Notes under the pieces: model-generated
Told to the model about the DNA's origin: nothing
Databases searched by the model: none
What the model saw: the letters and a program-made list of their open reading frames with translations, nothing else
DNA from: Marinicellulosiphila megalodicopiae
Lineage (GTDB): Bacteria > Pseudomonadota > Gammaproteobacteria > Pseudomonadales > Natronospirillaceae
Assembly: GCF_045862395.1 (NCBI RefSeq)
Contig: NZ_AP023087.1
Coordinates: forward strand, 1-64,000
DNA length: 64,000 nt
Direction of reading: 5' to 3'
Part shown: one piece after another, positions 52,730 through 61,931 of the stretch
How positions within the stretch are numbered: the stretch's first letter is position 1
How the letters are laid out: every line of letters starts with the position of its first letter
Made by a program: the position numbers and the translations under genes

Positions 52730-55700
52730 TGGCTGATCGTCATGATTATGTCGCACTAGAATGGGTCAAAGGAGAGATTGAATCTACCTTAGACCTTGCT
52801 CGACAGGCATTAGAATCGTATGTAGAAGATACTCATGATTCCACTCAACTTGGTTTTTGTTTTAATTATTTACACCAAGTGAATGGGACTTTGAAAATGG
52901 TCGAATTTTACGGTGCAGCTTTACTTTCCGAAGAGTTGGAAAAGCTAGCCCAAAAAATGGTCGATCAGAGCGTAGTGGCAACTGAAGAAAATATGTCGAT
53001 TTTGATGCAAGGCATCATTCAATTACCTAATTACTTAGACAAAGTAAAAGCGCATCATCAAGACCTTCCAATAGTATTACTTCCAATTATTAATGAAATT
53101 CGTAGCGCATGTCATGAAGAGTTATTTTCAGCTAGCGCCTTGTTTCAGCCAGATTTAACAGAATCCACTAAAGCGCTTCCTGCTGTTTCAGCAAACTTTA
53201 ATAAAGACCAGTTTCTTGGCTTAGCTAAAAAACTGCGTCAAATGTATCAGGTTGCATTATTAGGGTTACTAAAAAATCAAGAAATTGAGAAAAACCTCGC
53301 CTATCTTGAAAAAGTAATGGGTCATTTGGTCAAGCATTGTACAAATACACCAATGGCCATTTACTGGTCCGTGGTACAAGCGATGATTGTCGGGTTGCAA
53401 GAAGGCAGCATTGAATTAGGTGCGACAACAAAAGAGATATTAAAGCATGTTGATTCAACGATTAAGCACGTCACTGAAAAAGGCGCAGCAGGGTTAAGCG
53501 TTAACGTTTCTGAAGAACAGCTTAAAAATGCATTATTTTATATTGCTAAAGCACAAAGCGATCAGCCTCATATTCAAACCATCAAGAAGATATATCGATT
53601 AAACGAAGCACTGCCTCATATTGATGGTTATACCAATGACAACGCAATGGCTGGCCCTGATAAGGACGCCATGCATTCTGTTATTAAGGCGTTAACTGAA
53701 GAAACCAGCAAGATAAAAGAGCAGATCGAATTACTGGCGACTACGGGTTCGACCTTAGAAGATGTCACATCAGTCAAAGAAGCAATTAAGCCAATTGGAG
53801 ACACTTTGGCGGCACTTGGCATGAGTGAGTTACGCAAGGTGTTATTGGATCAGCATCTGGTTTTAGAAAAAGCGGAACAAAATGCGACGAAATTAACGGA
53901 TCAAGAATTGATGGAGATGGCAGGCGGTTTATTGTTTGTTGAATCCTCAATGAAGGGCGAAATAAGTCATGCCGATGGCGCGCCAGTTAGCATGATCGAG
54001 GGTGTAAGTGATGCACAAAACGCCGTAATTCGTGAAGCTAGAAATGGTTTAGAGCAAACTAAAGACGCGATTGTTGAATATATTGGGTCACAGTGGGATA
54101 TCGAAAAAATCGAAGAAGTGCCTCAAACGCTAAAAGCGATTGGTGGTGGGTTGTCGATGATTCCATTACAAAAAGTTAGCAATATTTTAGATGCTTGTGA
54201 GCGTTATTTTAGTGAGAATTTAATTGAAAATAAGCAGGTTCCTCAGTGGAGTGAATTAGATCAATTAGCTGATGCATTAATGGGAATTGAGTACTATCTT
54301 GAGCGACTAACTCAAGATGGGCAGGGCTCGAACGAGTCACTTCTTGATACATCGCAAGAGCGCATGGAGTCTCTTGGTATGCAGGTTGCGGCTTGTGATC
54401 CAATTGTTGAAACACCAAAAGAAGATCAAAATTCAGTCGAACAAGCACTTCCAGTTTTAGATACATTGGTCGAGACAGAAGAAAGCGAAATCACAGAAAC
54501 TGAAACGCCCGTTGAGTCTACTGAAAATGAAATCATAGCTCCAATCTCATTGAAATCTGAGCAAAACACATCAATTGAAAATGAAGATAATACAGATGAT
54601 GACGATTTAATTGATGATGAAATTTTAGAAATTTTTGTTGAAGAGGCGCATGAAGTATTAGAAGCCATTCATGAGTTCTTGCCAAAATACAAAGCGAATC
54701 AAGAAGATAAAGAATCATTAACTGAATTCAGACGTGCATTTCATACCTTAAAAGGTAGCGGGCGAATGGTCGGCGCTAAGGATATTGGCGAGTTAGCATG
54801 GTCCATTGAGAGCATGTTAAATACGCATATTGAGGGTAATACACCTTATAGCGATGCATTAATTGAATTAGTTGAAGATGTCACCGAATATGTTCCTACA
54901 TTAATACATCAGTTTGAGAAACAGCAACAAGCAGATTTAGCAACTATTGAGAAATTGGTCGATCGAGCAACTGTCATAGTGAAAGGTGAGGCGCAATCCG
55001 CTGTTGAGCCTGAATTAGAAATTACAGAAAACCCAGTAAGTGATGTTGATTCCCAAATTCCAACCCTTGAGCCATTCATGGAAGAAGATTCATCACTTGA
55101 GCAAAATGATGAGCCAGAATTAAGCATTGATCTTGAGCAAATTCCAACTATTGAAGTTGAAGCAATAGAAGAAGGCGCGCCTGTAGAGCTTGAAATTTTG
55201 CTTGATGAAGTAGATGACTCATCTGGCGAAAATGAAACCAACGGATCAGTTGAGCTTGAATTAGAGCCTATTTTAGAAGATACCGTTGAACCAGAAATTT
55301 TAATAACTGACGAAATGTTAGGTATTAATGATGAAGGTCGTTCCGAGAAAATTCAAAGCGAAGATCCTGAATTTGTTAAGTTTGAAATAGATGAAGACGC
55401 AGTTGATAGCTTGTTCAGTGGTGACTTTAGCGAAGAAATTGAAATTGACTCAGAGTCAGCGCAAAGTGATGAGTCAGATTTCGACATTGTCTTAGATGAA
55501 GATATTCAGCCTGAAGTCATTGAATTTTCCCTTGAGACGATTGACGAAATTGCACTGGATCCAAGTGAATCGCAAAATGAAGAAGAACAATCGATTGAAT
55601 TTAGTATCGATCAAGAATCTACTGAAAATGAACAGTTGGCAGATGATGAGCGAATTTATGCGATATTTAAAGAAGAACTGTTATCTCATATTAATGTATT

Positions 55701-58700
55701 AAACGACTTTATAGAAGGCGGCCCTGATCAAATATTAAGTGAAGAGCTTCAACGGGCGTTCCATACAATTAAAGGTGCGTCGCATATGGCGGGGGTGGTG
55801 CAATTAGCAGAAGCCATCTCACCAGTTGAAAAACTTGTGCAAACCATGCACCAGTTGCACGTTCAATCAAATGCAGAAATATTTAATGTCATTAATGAAG
55901 CCACGCAGCGTTGTGAACAGGCTATAAATGATATTTCGTCCTGCCTTGAAAGTGATGAGTCGTCTCAACAATTTGCCGCATATGTTTACGAAATTATGCA
56001 GCGCCATGTTGATTTAAACTCAAACCAAATAGAGATAAACGAAGATAATCCATTACAAATTTTCTTAAATGCGACAATGGATGTGATTTTAGATTCGGAA
56101 GAATTGACGGCCCTCTGGTCTGAAAAGCCAATTACTCAAAACTATTTACAGCAAATAGCATCGAACATGCAGCAATTGGTTGAACATTCCCAGATTGCAC
56201 AGCAACCTGTATTTGCCAGCTTAGGGCAAAAATTATGTGAATTATACCAATCTGATTTTGATCAAATTACCTCAATGAGTGAAAGGTTCATCAAAATCGC
56301 ACAACAAGGTCAAGAAGCCCTTGTTAACTTAATGGATAGAATTGCTGCAGCGCAAAAAGTAGAACCACAACTTGATATCGAGCAACAAATTGATCAATTA
56401 TTGGAAATCGGTCAATTAGATGACAGTGATGGTGATACCGCAGGAATTGAGTTCAGTATAGAAGAGACGCCAGTTGAAATTGAATCTACTAAATCTTCAA
56501 CTTATAAGCGCTCATTTACTGTTTCAGCAGATGATGACCTGGTTGAAATCTTTATCGAAGAAGCCAATGAATTAGTCGAAAGCGTACGTCAATTATTAGA
56601 TATTTGGCAAAAAGACACCGAAGATACTTCAATTGTTGAACAGTTGCAGCGTGATTTACACACCTTAAAAGGTGGTGCGCGCATGGCTGAAATCCGTCCA
56701 CTTGGGGATTTAGCTCATGAAATTGAATTTTTGTATGAAGGCATTTGTGATGGTCGATACGCTGCAGATGAAAGTGTATTTGAACTGTTATTTGCATGCC
56801 AAGATGATATTTCGGACATGGTTCAGGACATTGAAGCGCAGGGTAAATGCGAATACGATCCTGAGTTAGTAGGGAAAATCAAAGAATATTGTGATTCTCA
56901 TAAAGTGGATCATTTAGCTAAAAATGCCGATGAATTATCAGTCATAGACGAGCCAGATTTACACGATACTGAATTAAGTTTGGTTGATGAGTCGGATATC
57001 CAGATCAATGAATCGGGTATTATTTCGCAAGATGAAATGTTTATAGTTGATTCAGACCCTGAATTAATTGAGATTTTCCTAGATGAAGCCGATGAAATAT
57101 TAGTCAGTATCCAAGCTCAATTTGATACTTGGAAACAAGATATCAGCAATCTTGAGCCGGTTCATATACTTCAGCGTGATTTACACACCCTAAAAGGTGG
57201 CGCGCGAATGGCGGGTATTTCACCAATTGGTGATCTAGGGCATGAGCTTGAATATTTATATGAAGGTTTTGTAAATCACAAGTATGTAGCAGATGACTCA
57301 TTAATTGAATTAATTGAAAGCTGCCACAATAGTCTGTCAGATATGGTGCAGGATATACAAAACACCATGCAGTGTAAAAACGATCGTTTCTTATTGGAAT
57401 GTGTTCAAAATTACTGCGCAGGCAATGGTTTTAATATCGCAGTGAACGATCACAGCAATATAGATGATCAGTCTCAAAGTTTGATGGACATTTTTGTTGA
57501 AGAAACTCAGGGGCTGCTTGGGCAATTAACCCAGGCTAGGCTAGCTTGGCGCTATACACCTAAGGATGTGGAACAAAGCGATATTATTAAACGAATATTG
57601 CATACCGTTCGAGGCGGAGCGAATTTAGCTGAGCAAGAAGAGCTTGCTCAACTTGCTGGCAATATTGAACAGTTCGCAATCGACACCGACCAGAATACAA
57701 AAGATGACGCCTATTTTGATCAGTTAGATGAAAAACTCATTAATTTAGAGACGCTTGCCGTTAATGTCATTAATGCCCATATTCACAATCAATCTGATCA
57801 ATCGAATTCTCAAGGGTTTGATAATCAAATTAATGAATGGGTCACTGGTGAAGCTTCAGATAACATCGAAAATATCAGCTTAGAGCAATCAATAAGTGAT
57901 GACTTTAAAGAGTCGGCATCTGAAAGTGATTATGACAATGTTATTGAATTTGACTCATCTGTATTATCCGATATTAAAATGGCGATGGAACCGAAAACCG
58001 CCATGGATATTGCTGATGAAGCAAAACGGATGGCCGGCGAGCAAGAAGCCAGTGACAAAAAACGTCGCGGCCAAAATCAAGAAACCGTTAAAGTTCAGGC
58101 TACAATGCTTGATGGCTTGGTTAACTTGGCAGGTGAAACCAGTATATCCCGTGCTCGACTCGAGCAAGAATTGGCAGATTTTAACTTCACATTAAGTGAA
58201 ATGAATTTTGCAATCGATCGGATGAATGAGCAAATTCGCCGATTAGATAACGAAACACAAGAACAAGTGGCGTATCGCCAAGAGCAAGCAGAAGAAGAAT
58301 TAGAAGAGTTTGATCCACTAGAAATGGATCGATATTCTTCGATTCAGCAGCTATCTCGTTCGATCATGGAATCTGCATCGGATTTAATGGATCTTCAAGA
58401 TACATTAAAAGAAAGAACTCGCGACACAGAAACAATCTTGCTTCAGCAATCCAGAATCAATACCGAGCTGCAAGAAGGGCTCATGCAAACTCGGATGGTA
58501 CCGTTCTCCGGTATTGCACCGCGCTTGCGCCGAATTGTTCGTCAGACAGCTGGAGAATTGAAGAAAAAAGCCGAACTTGAATTTTTTAACGTCGAAGGTG
58601 AAGTTGACCGTACAGTACTAGAAAGAATGGTCGCTCCTTTAGAGCATATGCTGCGTAACTCAATGGATCATGGTATCGAAATGCCAGATGTGCGAGCTAA

Positions 58701-59922
58701 AGCGGGTAAAAGCAAAACAGGTAAAGTCGAATTATCATTAGCTCGTGAAGGATCCTACATGGTTCTGACATTACGTGATGATGGAGCGGGTATTAATATT
58801 GATCGCATTCGTGAAAAAGCCGTTGAAAAAGGTTTAATGAAAGAGGATGCAAATTTAACCGATCAAGAAATTCTGATGTTTATTCTAGATGCAGGTTTTT
58901 CTACAGCAGATAAAATAACTCAAATTTCAGGTCGAGGTGTCGGCATGGATGTTGTGAATTCCGAAGTGAAACAGCTAGGTGGGGTGATGACAATCAACTC
59001 AACAGTTGGCGAAGGCACGTTATTTAGAATTCGAATTCCAGTAACCGTATCGTTAAGTCGAGCATTAATGGTGTCAATTGGCGATGATACTTATGCATTA
59101 CCATTAAATTCCATTGAAGGTATTGTTCGAGTATCACCAGCACAAATGCAGCAATTTTATCAGCCAGATGCGCCTAAATTTAGATACTCAGGTAAAGATT
59201 ACCGCGTACAATATTTAGGTTCATTGATGGATGAAACATTGCCTGCCCATATTCCAAGTGATGCGACAGCCATTCCTTTAATTTTGGTGCATGGCGTAGA
59301 TAATGATCACACATTAGCATTGCATGTTGATCAGCTATTAGGTTCTCGTGAAATCGTAGTAAAAGCCATTGGGCCTCAATTTACATCGGTAACGGGTCTA
59401 ACAGGTGCAACGATATTGGGCGATGGTTCAGTTGTGGTAATTTTAGATTTACCATCAATGATTCGAAGCGCTATCGCTACTGACGCTCAAATTGGATCTG
59501 CTCTTCAAATTGGCGCTCCTGAAAAACAACAAACCGAAGAGCGGGCCATGAAAGTCATGGTTGTGGATGACTCTGTAACGGTTCGAAAAGTAACCTCTCG
59601 TTTATTAGAGCGTAATGGCTACGAGGTGATTTTGGCTAAAGATGGTCAAGATGCCGTGACTCAATTACAAGATGTGCGTCCAGATATTATGTTACTTGAT
59701 ATTGAAATGCCACGAATGGACGGATTTGAAGTCGCAACGCGGGTCAGACATAATCCAGAAATTTCAGACCTTCCAATTATTATGATTACATCAAGAACCG
59801 GTGAAAAACATAAAGAGCGCGCTATGAGTATTGGCGTTAATGAATATTTAGGTAAACCATTCCAAGAAGGGCCTTTGTTGGAAACAATTAAAGAACAACT
59901 TGAAATGGCGAAGACCCAATAG
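52729..59922 (+). CDS. chpA: Hybrid chemosensory histidine kinase ChpA
   Basis: ChpA is the CheA-type kinase of the Pil-Chp system. The 2,397-residue protein contains six HPt-like segments with candidate phospho-His49 (weak, LHQVNGTL), His672 (FHTLKGSGRM), His1012 (FHTIKGASHM), His1311 and His1486 (LHTLKGGARM, very similar to each other) and His1625 (LHTVRGGANL), separated by acidic Glu/Asp-rich linkers. The kinase core follows: dimerisation (about 1785-1900), HATPase with N-box Asn1977 and GVGMDVV, a CheW domain (about 2100-2240), and a receiver (about 2275-2390) with Asp2324. Length and order resemble P. aeruginosa ChpA (2,477 residues). Confidence 0.95.
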   Translation: MADRHDYVALEWVKGEIESTLDLARQALESYVEDTHDSTQLGFCFNYLHQVNGTLKMVEFYGAALLSEELEKLAQKMVDQSVVATEENMSILMQGIIQLPNYLDKVKAHHQDLPIVLLPIINEIRSACHEELFSASALFQPDLTESTKALPAVSANFNKDQFLGLAKKLRQMYQVALLGLLKNQEIEKNLAYLEKVMGHLVKHCTNTPMAIYWSVVQAMIVGLQEGSIELGATTKEILKHVDSTIKHVTEKGAAGLSVNVSEEQLKNALFYIAKAQSDQPHIQTIKKIYRLNEALPHIDGYTNDNAMAGPDKDAMHSVIKALTEETSKIKEQIELLATTGSTLEDVTSVKEAIKPIGDTLAALGMSELRKVLLDQHLVLEKAEQNATKLTDQELMEMAGGLLFVESSMKGEISHADGAPVSMIEGVSDAQNAVIREARNGLEQTKDAIVEYIGSQWDIEKIEEVPQTLKAIGGGLSMIPLQKVSNILDACERYFSENLIENKQVPQWSELDQLADALMGIEYYLERLTQDGQGSNESLLDTSQERMESLGMQVAACDPIVETPKEDQNSVEQALPVLDTLVETEESEITETETPVESTENEIIAPISLKSEQNTSIENEDNTDDDDLIDDEILEIFVEEAHEVLEAIHEFLPKYKANQEDKESLTEFRRAFHTLKGSGRMVGAKDIGELAWSIESMLNTHIEGNTPYSDALIELVEDVTEYVPTLIHQFEKQQQADLATIEKLVDRATVIVKGEAQSAVEPELEITENPVSDVDSQIPTLEPFMEEDSSLEQNDEPELSIDLEQIPTIEVEAIEEGAPVELEILLDEVDDSSGENETNGSVELELEPILEDTVEPEILITDEMLGINDEGRSEKIQSEDPEFVKFEIDEDAVDSLFSGDFSEEIEIDSESAQSDESDFDIVLDEDIQPEVIEFSLETIDEIALDPSESQNEEEQSIEFSIDQESTENEQLADDERIYAIFKEELLSHINVLNDFIEGGPDQILSEELQRAFHTIKGASHMAGVVQLAEAISPVEKLVQTMHQLHVQSNAEIFNVINEATQRCEQAINDISSCLESDESSQQFAAYVYEIMQRHVDLNSNQIEINEDNPLQIFLNATMDVILDSEELTALWSEKPITQNYLQQIASNMQQLVEHSQIAQQPVFASLGQKLCELYQSDFDQITSMSERFIKIAQQGQEALVNLMDRIAAAQKVEPQLDIEQQIDQLLEIGQLDDSDGDTAGIEFSIEETPVEIESTKSSTYKRSFTVSADDDLVEIFIEEANELVESVRQLLDIWQKDTEDTSIVEQLQRDLHTLKGGARMAEIRPLGDLAHEIEFLYEGICDGRYAADESVFELLFACQDDISDMVQDIEAQGKCEYDPELVGKIKEYCDSHKVDHLAKNADELSVIDEPDLHDTELSLVDESDIQINESGIISQDEMFIVDSDPELIEIFLDEADEILVSIQAQFDTWKQDISNLEPVHILQRDLHTLKGGARMAGISPIGDLGHELEYLYEGFVNHKYVADDSLIELIESCHNSLSDMVQDIQNTMQCKNDRFLLECVQNYCAGNGFNIAVNDHSNIDDQSQSLMDIFVEETQGLLGQLTQARLAWRYTPKDVEQSDIIKRILHTVRGGANLAEQEELAQLAGNIEQFAIDTDQNTKDDAYFDQLDEKLINLETLAVNVINAHIHNQSDQSNSQGFDNQINEWVTGEASDNIENISLEQSISDDFKESASESDYDNVIEFDSSVLSDIKMAMEPKTAMDIADEAKRMAGEQEASDKKRRGQNQETVKVQATMLDGLVNLAGETSISRARLEQELADFNFTLSEMNFAIDRMNEQIRRLDNETQEQVAYRQEQAEEELEEFDPLEMDRYSSIQQLSRSIMESASDLMDLQDTLKERTRDTETILLQQSRINTELQEGLMQTRMVPFSGIAPRLRRIVRQTAGELKKKAELEFFNVEGEVDRTVLERMVAPLEHMLRNSMDHGIEMPDVRAKAGKSKTGKVELSLAREGSYMVLTLRDDGAGINIDRIREKAVEKGLMKEDANLTDQEILMFILDAGFSTADKITQISGRGVGMDVVNSEVKQLGGVMTINSTVGEGTLFRIRIPVTVSLSRALMVSIGDDTYALPLNSIEGIVRVSPAQMQQFYQPDAPKFRYSGKDYRVQYLGSLMDETLPAHIPSDATAIPLILVHGVDNDHTLALHVDQLLGSREIVVKAIGPQFTSVTGLTGATILGDGSVVVILDLPSMIRSAIATDAQIGSALQIGAPEKQQTEERAMKVMVVDDSVTVRKVTSRLLERNGYEVILAKDGQDAVTQLQDVRPDIMLLDIEMPRMDGFEVATRVRHNPEISDLPIIMITSRTGEKHKERAMSIGVNEYLGKPFQEGPLLETIKEQLEMAKTQ

Positions 59923-59931
59923 GGGTTCTTA

Positions 59932-60957
59932 ATGGCAAAAGTCGGCATTATTGCAGATGAAGTATTACAGAAACATCATTTGCAACAGGTCATCAATCAA
60001 GCAGGGTACAGCGTAGTTGCCTGCTTAGCACCTGAAAAAGTGGATTTGAATAAGCTGAATGATGGCGGTGTGAGTATGTGGGTTGTGGATCTGCAAAGAG
60101 TAGATCAATATCAGCAATTACTTGATGACTTATTGGATTGCGACACATTACCTATAATCTATGCAGACGGTGAAATTCCACCTCGAAATGATGAAAATTA
60201 CCCAAAGTGGGAGCGTCGATTACTTGAAAAAATGGCTTCCATTGCAGCACCTGAATCTCATAAAAATGCAGAAGTATTAGTCGACTTAAGTCATTTGGAC
60301 GCTCCTAAAGCTCATAATGTCATAACATTGGATGAGTCTTTCCAATTTAAAACCAAAACCGATATCGGTCAGATTTGGGTCGTTTGTGCTTCATTAGGTG
60401 GCCCACAGGCGGTCAAAGCATTTTTTGATTGTTTGCCAGCTACCATTCCAGTTGCCTTTGTTTATGGGCAGCATATTGATCAAAGTGGATTAGCAGCGTT
60501 AGAAAACACGATTGGTCGACACAGTGAATTAACGTTTAAAATAGCCACTGCTCAATCTCAATTACAAAACGGAGAAGTGTTAATTGCACCCATTGATAAC
60601 GAAATTCAATTTCGTATGAATCATGGTGTGCATGTAATTGATGAACAGTGGCGAGGCGCCTATGCGCCGTGTTTGGATCAATTATTAGAAAATATATCGG
60701 TCCAATTTAATCAACAAGCCAATTGCATAATATTCAGTGGAATGGACAACGATTCTACTCTTGGCGCTCAAATTATTCACACAAATGGTGGGTTGGTTTG
60801 GGGTCAATCTAAACAAAGTTGCATTCAAAGTTCGATGCCTGATCAAGCCTATGAAACCGGCGTTATGAGCTTACGCGATACGCCACAAATGCTGGCAAGA
60901 CAATTAATCGAGCACATCAAAAGTAGTGTCACAGAACAAAAGGCAGAAATATCATGA
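59932..60957 (+). CDS. chpB: CheB-type methylesterase ChpB
   Basis: ChpB removes methyl groups from PilJ. The 341-residue product has an N-terminal degenerate receiver-like region (about 1-90; no clear phosphoacceptor Asp pocket: ADEVLQKHH, WVVDLQRVD) and a C-terminal methylesterase domain with catalytic triad Ser154 (CASLGGPQ), His181 (GQHIDQ) and Asp274 (GMDNDSTLGA). The loss of acidic pocket residues fits the Chp type that is not regulated by phosphorylation. AGGGG precedes the start; the stop overlaps chpC by ATGA. Confidence 0.9.
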   Translation: MAKVGIIADEVLQKHHLQQVINQAGYSVVACLAPEKVDLNKLNDGGVSMWVVDLQRVDQYQQLLDDLLDCDTLPIIYADGEIPPRNDENYPKWERRLLEKMASIAAPESHKNAEVLVDLSHLDAPKAHNVITLDESFQFKTKTDIGQIWVVCASLGGPQAVKAFFDCLPATIPVAFVYGQHIDQSGLAALENTIGRHSELTFKIATAQSQLQNGEVLIAPIDNEIQFRMNHGVHVIDEQWRGAYAPCLDQLLENISVQFNQQANCIIFSGMDNDSTLGAQIIHTNGGLVWGQSKQSCIQSSMPDQAYETGVMSLRDTPQMLARQLIEHIKSSVTEQKAEIS

Positions 60958-61436
60958 GTGAAGCAAACGTCCAAACACGATCAGCTGAGCAATTATCTTG
61001 CTTATTAATCCAGTTATCGACACAAAACTTATTGTTGCCAAACGTCAGTATCGCCGAAGTCATTCAGTTTATTCAACCTGTCCCATTACAAGAAACCCCC
61101 GATTGGATTTTAGGTGCAGTTGAATGGCGTGGTGTTAAAGTGCCGTTAATACATTACGAAGCCATAGTGGATGAATTGACTGAACCCCCAAAATTAAGCA
61201 GGCACTCACGTATTGCGATTTTCAACAATGTCAGCGGTCAGGCATCATTACCGTTTTTTGCCATGCTTGTTCAGGGTATTCCAAAATTACTTAAAGTGAA
61301 AACCGAAGATGTGAAGATAGATGAGCAAAATATTGAATTATCACGAGTGGAAGAAATGGCAGTTGCCACGCCTTTAGGTCGTGCAACCATTCCAGATTTA
61401 GAATACTTAGAAACCCTAATTATCCGAGCATTATAA
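60954..61436 (+). CDS. chpC: CheW-like adaptor ChpC
   Basis: The 160-residue product has a CheW domain (about 15-155) with LLPNVSIAEVIQFI, ILGAVEWRGVKVPLIHYE and ARIAIF-type strand. ChpC is an additional linker that in P. aeruginosa connects chemotaxis receptors to ChpA. Its start overlaps the chpB stop. It is the last recognisable chp gene; ChpD/ChpE are absent. Confidence 0.9.
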   Translation: MSEANVQTRSAEQLSCLLIQLSTQNLLLPNVSIAEVIQFIQPVPLQETPDWILGAVEWRGVKVPLIHYEAIVDELTEPPKLSRHSRIAIFNNVSGQASLPFFAMLVQGIPKLLKVKTEDVKIDEQNIELSRVEEMAVATPLGRATIPDLEYLETLIIRAL

Positions 61437-61448
61437 AAAGGTAAAGAT

Positions 61449-61775
61449 ATGCAACGTCACGAATTTCATCAGCTAGTCGATGATTACCAAGCTTTTATTG
61501 AAGAAGCCATTGATGAATTGGATCAAGACTTAGATTTTGATAATGAAGCAGGCACATTAACGATTCACAATATTGATCAATCACAAATTATTATTTCAAG
61601 ACAATCTGCAAGTAACCAAATTTGGGTCGCAGCTAAATCAGGAGGGTTTCATTTTGATTATCATGTCGACAAACAAAAATGGTTTGATGATAAAAGCAAT
61701 GAATGTTTAGATGATTGTATTAATCGCGTGTTAAGTGAGCAAAATAATAATTTAGTTAGAATTGCTTTTGAATAA
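61449..61775 (+). CDS. cyaY: Frataxin-like protein CyaY
   Basis: CyaY is an iron-binding modulator of Fe-S cluster assembly with IscS. The 108-residue product begins MQRHEFHQLVDDYQAFIEEAIDEL with the acidic first helix, has DFDNEAGTLTIHN, QIWVAAKSGGFHFDY and a Trp-Phe segment. It lies 12 bases after chpC, a position not linked to its usual neighbours, suggesting that it was joined to the chp operon's end. Confidence 0.9.
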   Translation: MQRHEFHQLVDDYQAFIEEAIDELDQDLDFDNEAGTLTIHNIDQSQIIISRQSASNQIWVAAKSGGFHFDYHVDKQKWFDDKSNECLDDCINRVLSEQNNNLVRIAFE

Positions 61776-61788
61776 CACATAACACTAC

Positions 61789-61813
61789 GAGGTTTATAAG
61801 GAATGTAAACCTC
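61789..61813. other. Hairpin after cyaY
   Basis: GAGGTTTA (61789-61796) and TAAACCTC (61806-61813) form an 8-bp stem with 9-base loop, but no T run follows at once. It could be a weak terminator of the pil-chp-cyaY operon, or an RNA processing site. Confidence 0.35.
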
Positions 61814-61931
61814 AAAAGTACGTAATTTTTTTGCGTGAATTGGCAAGAACTACATAACTTTAAAATTTAAAGCATGGGCATTTTTTTGCTCTACACTCTA
61901 TTAATGTTGAGTAATTAATTAGGTGTGAGTA

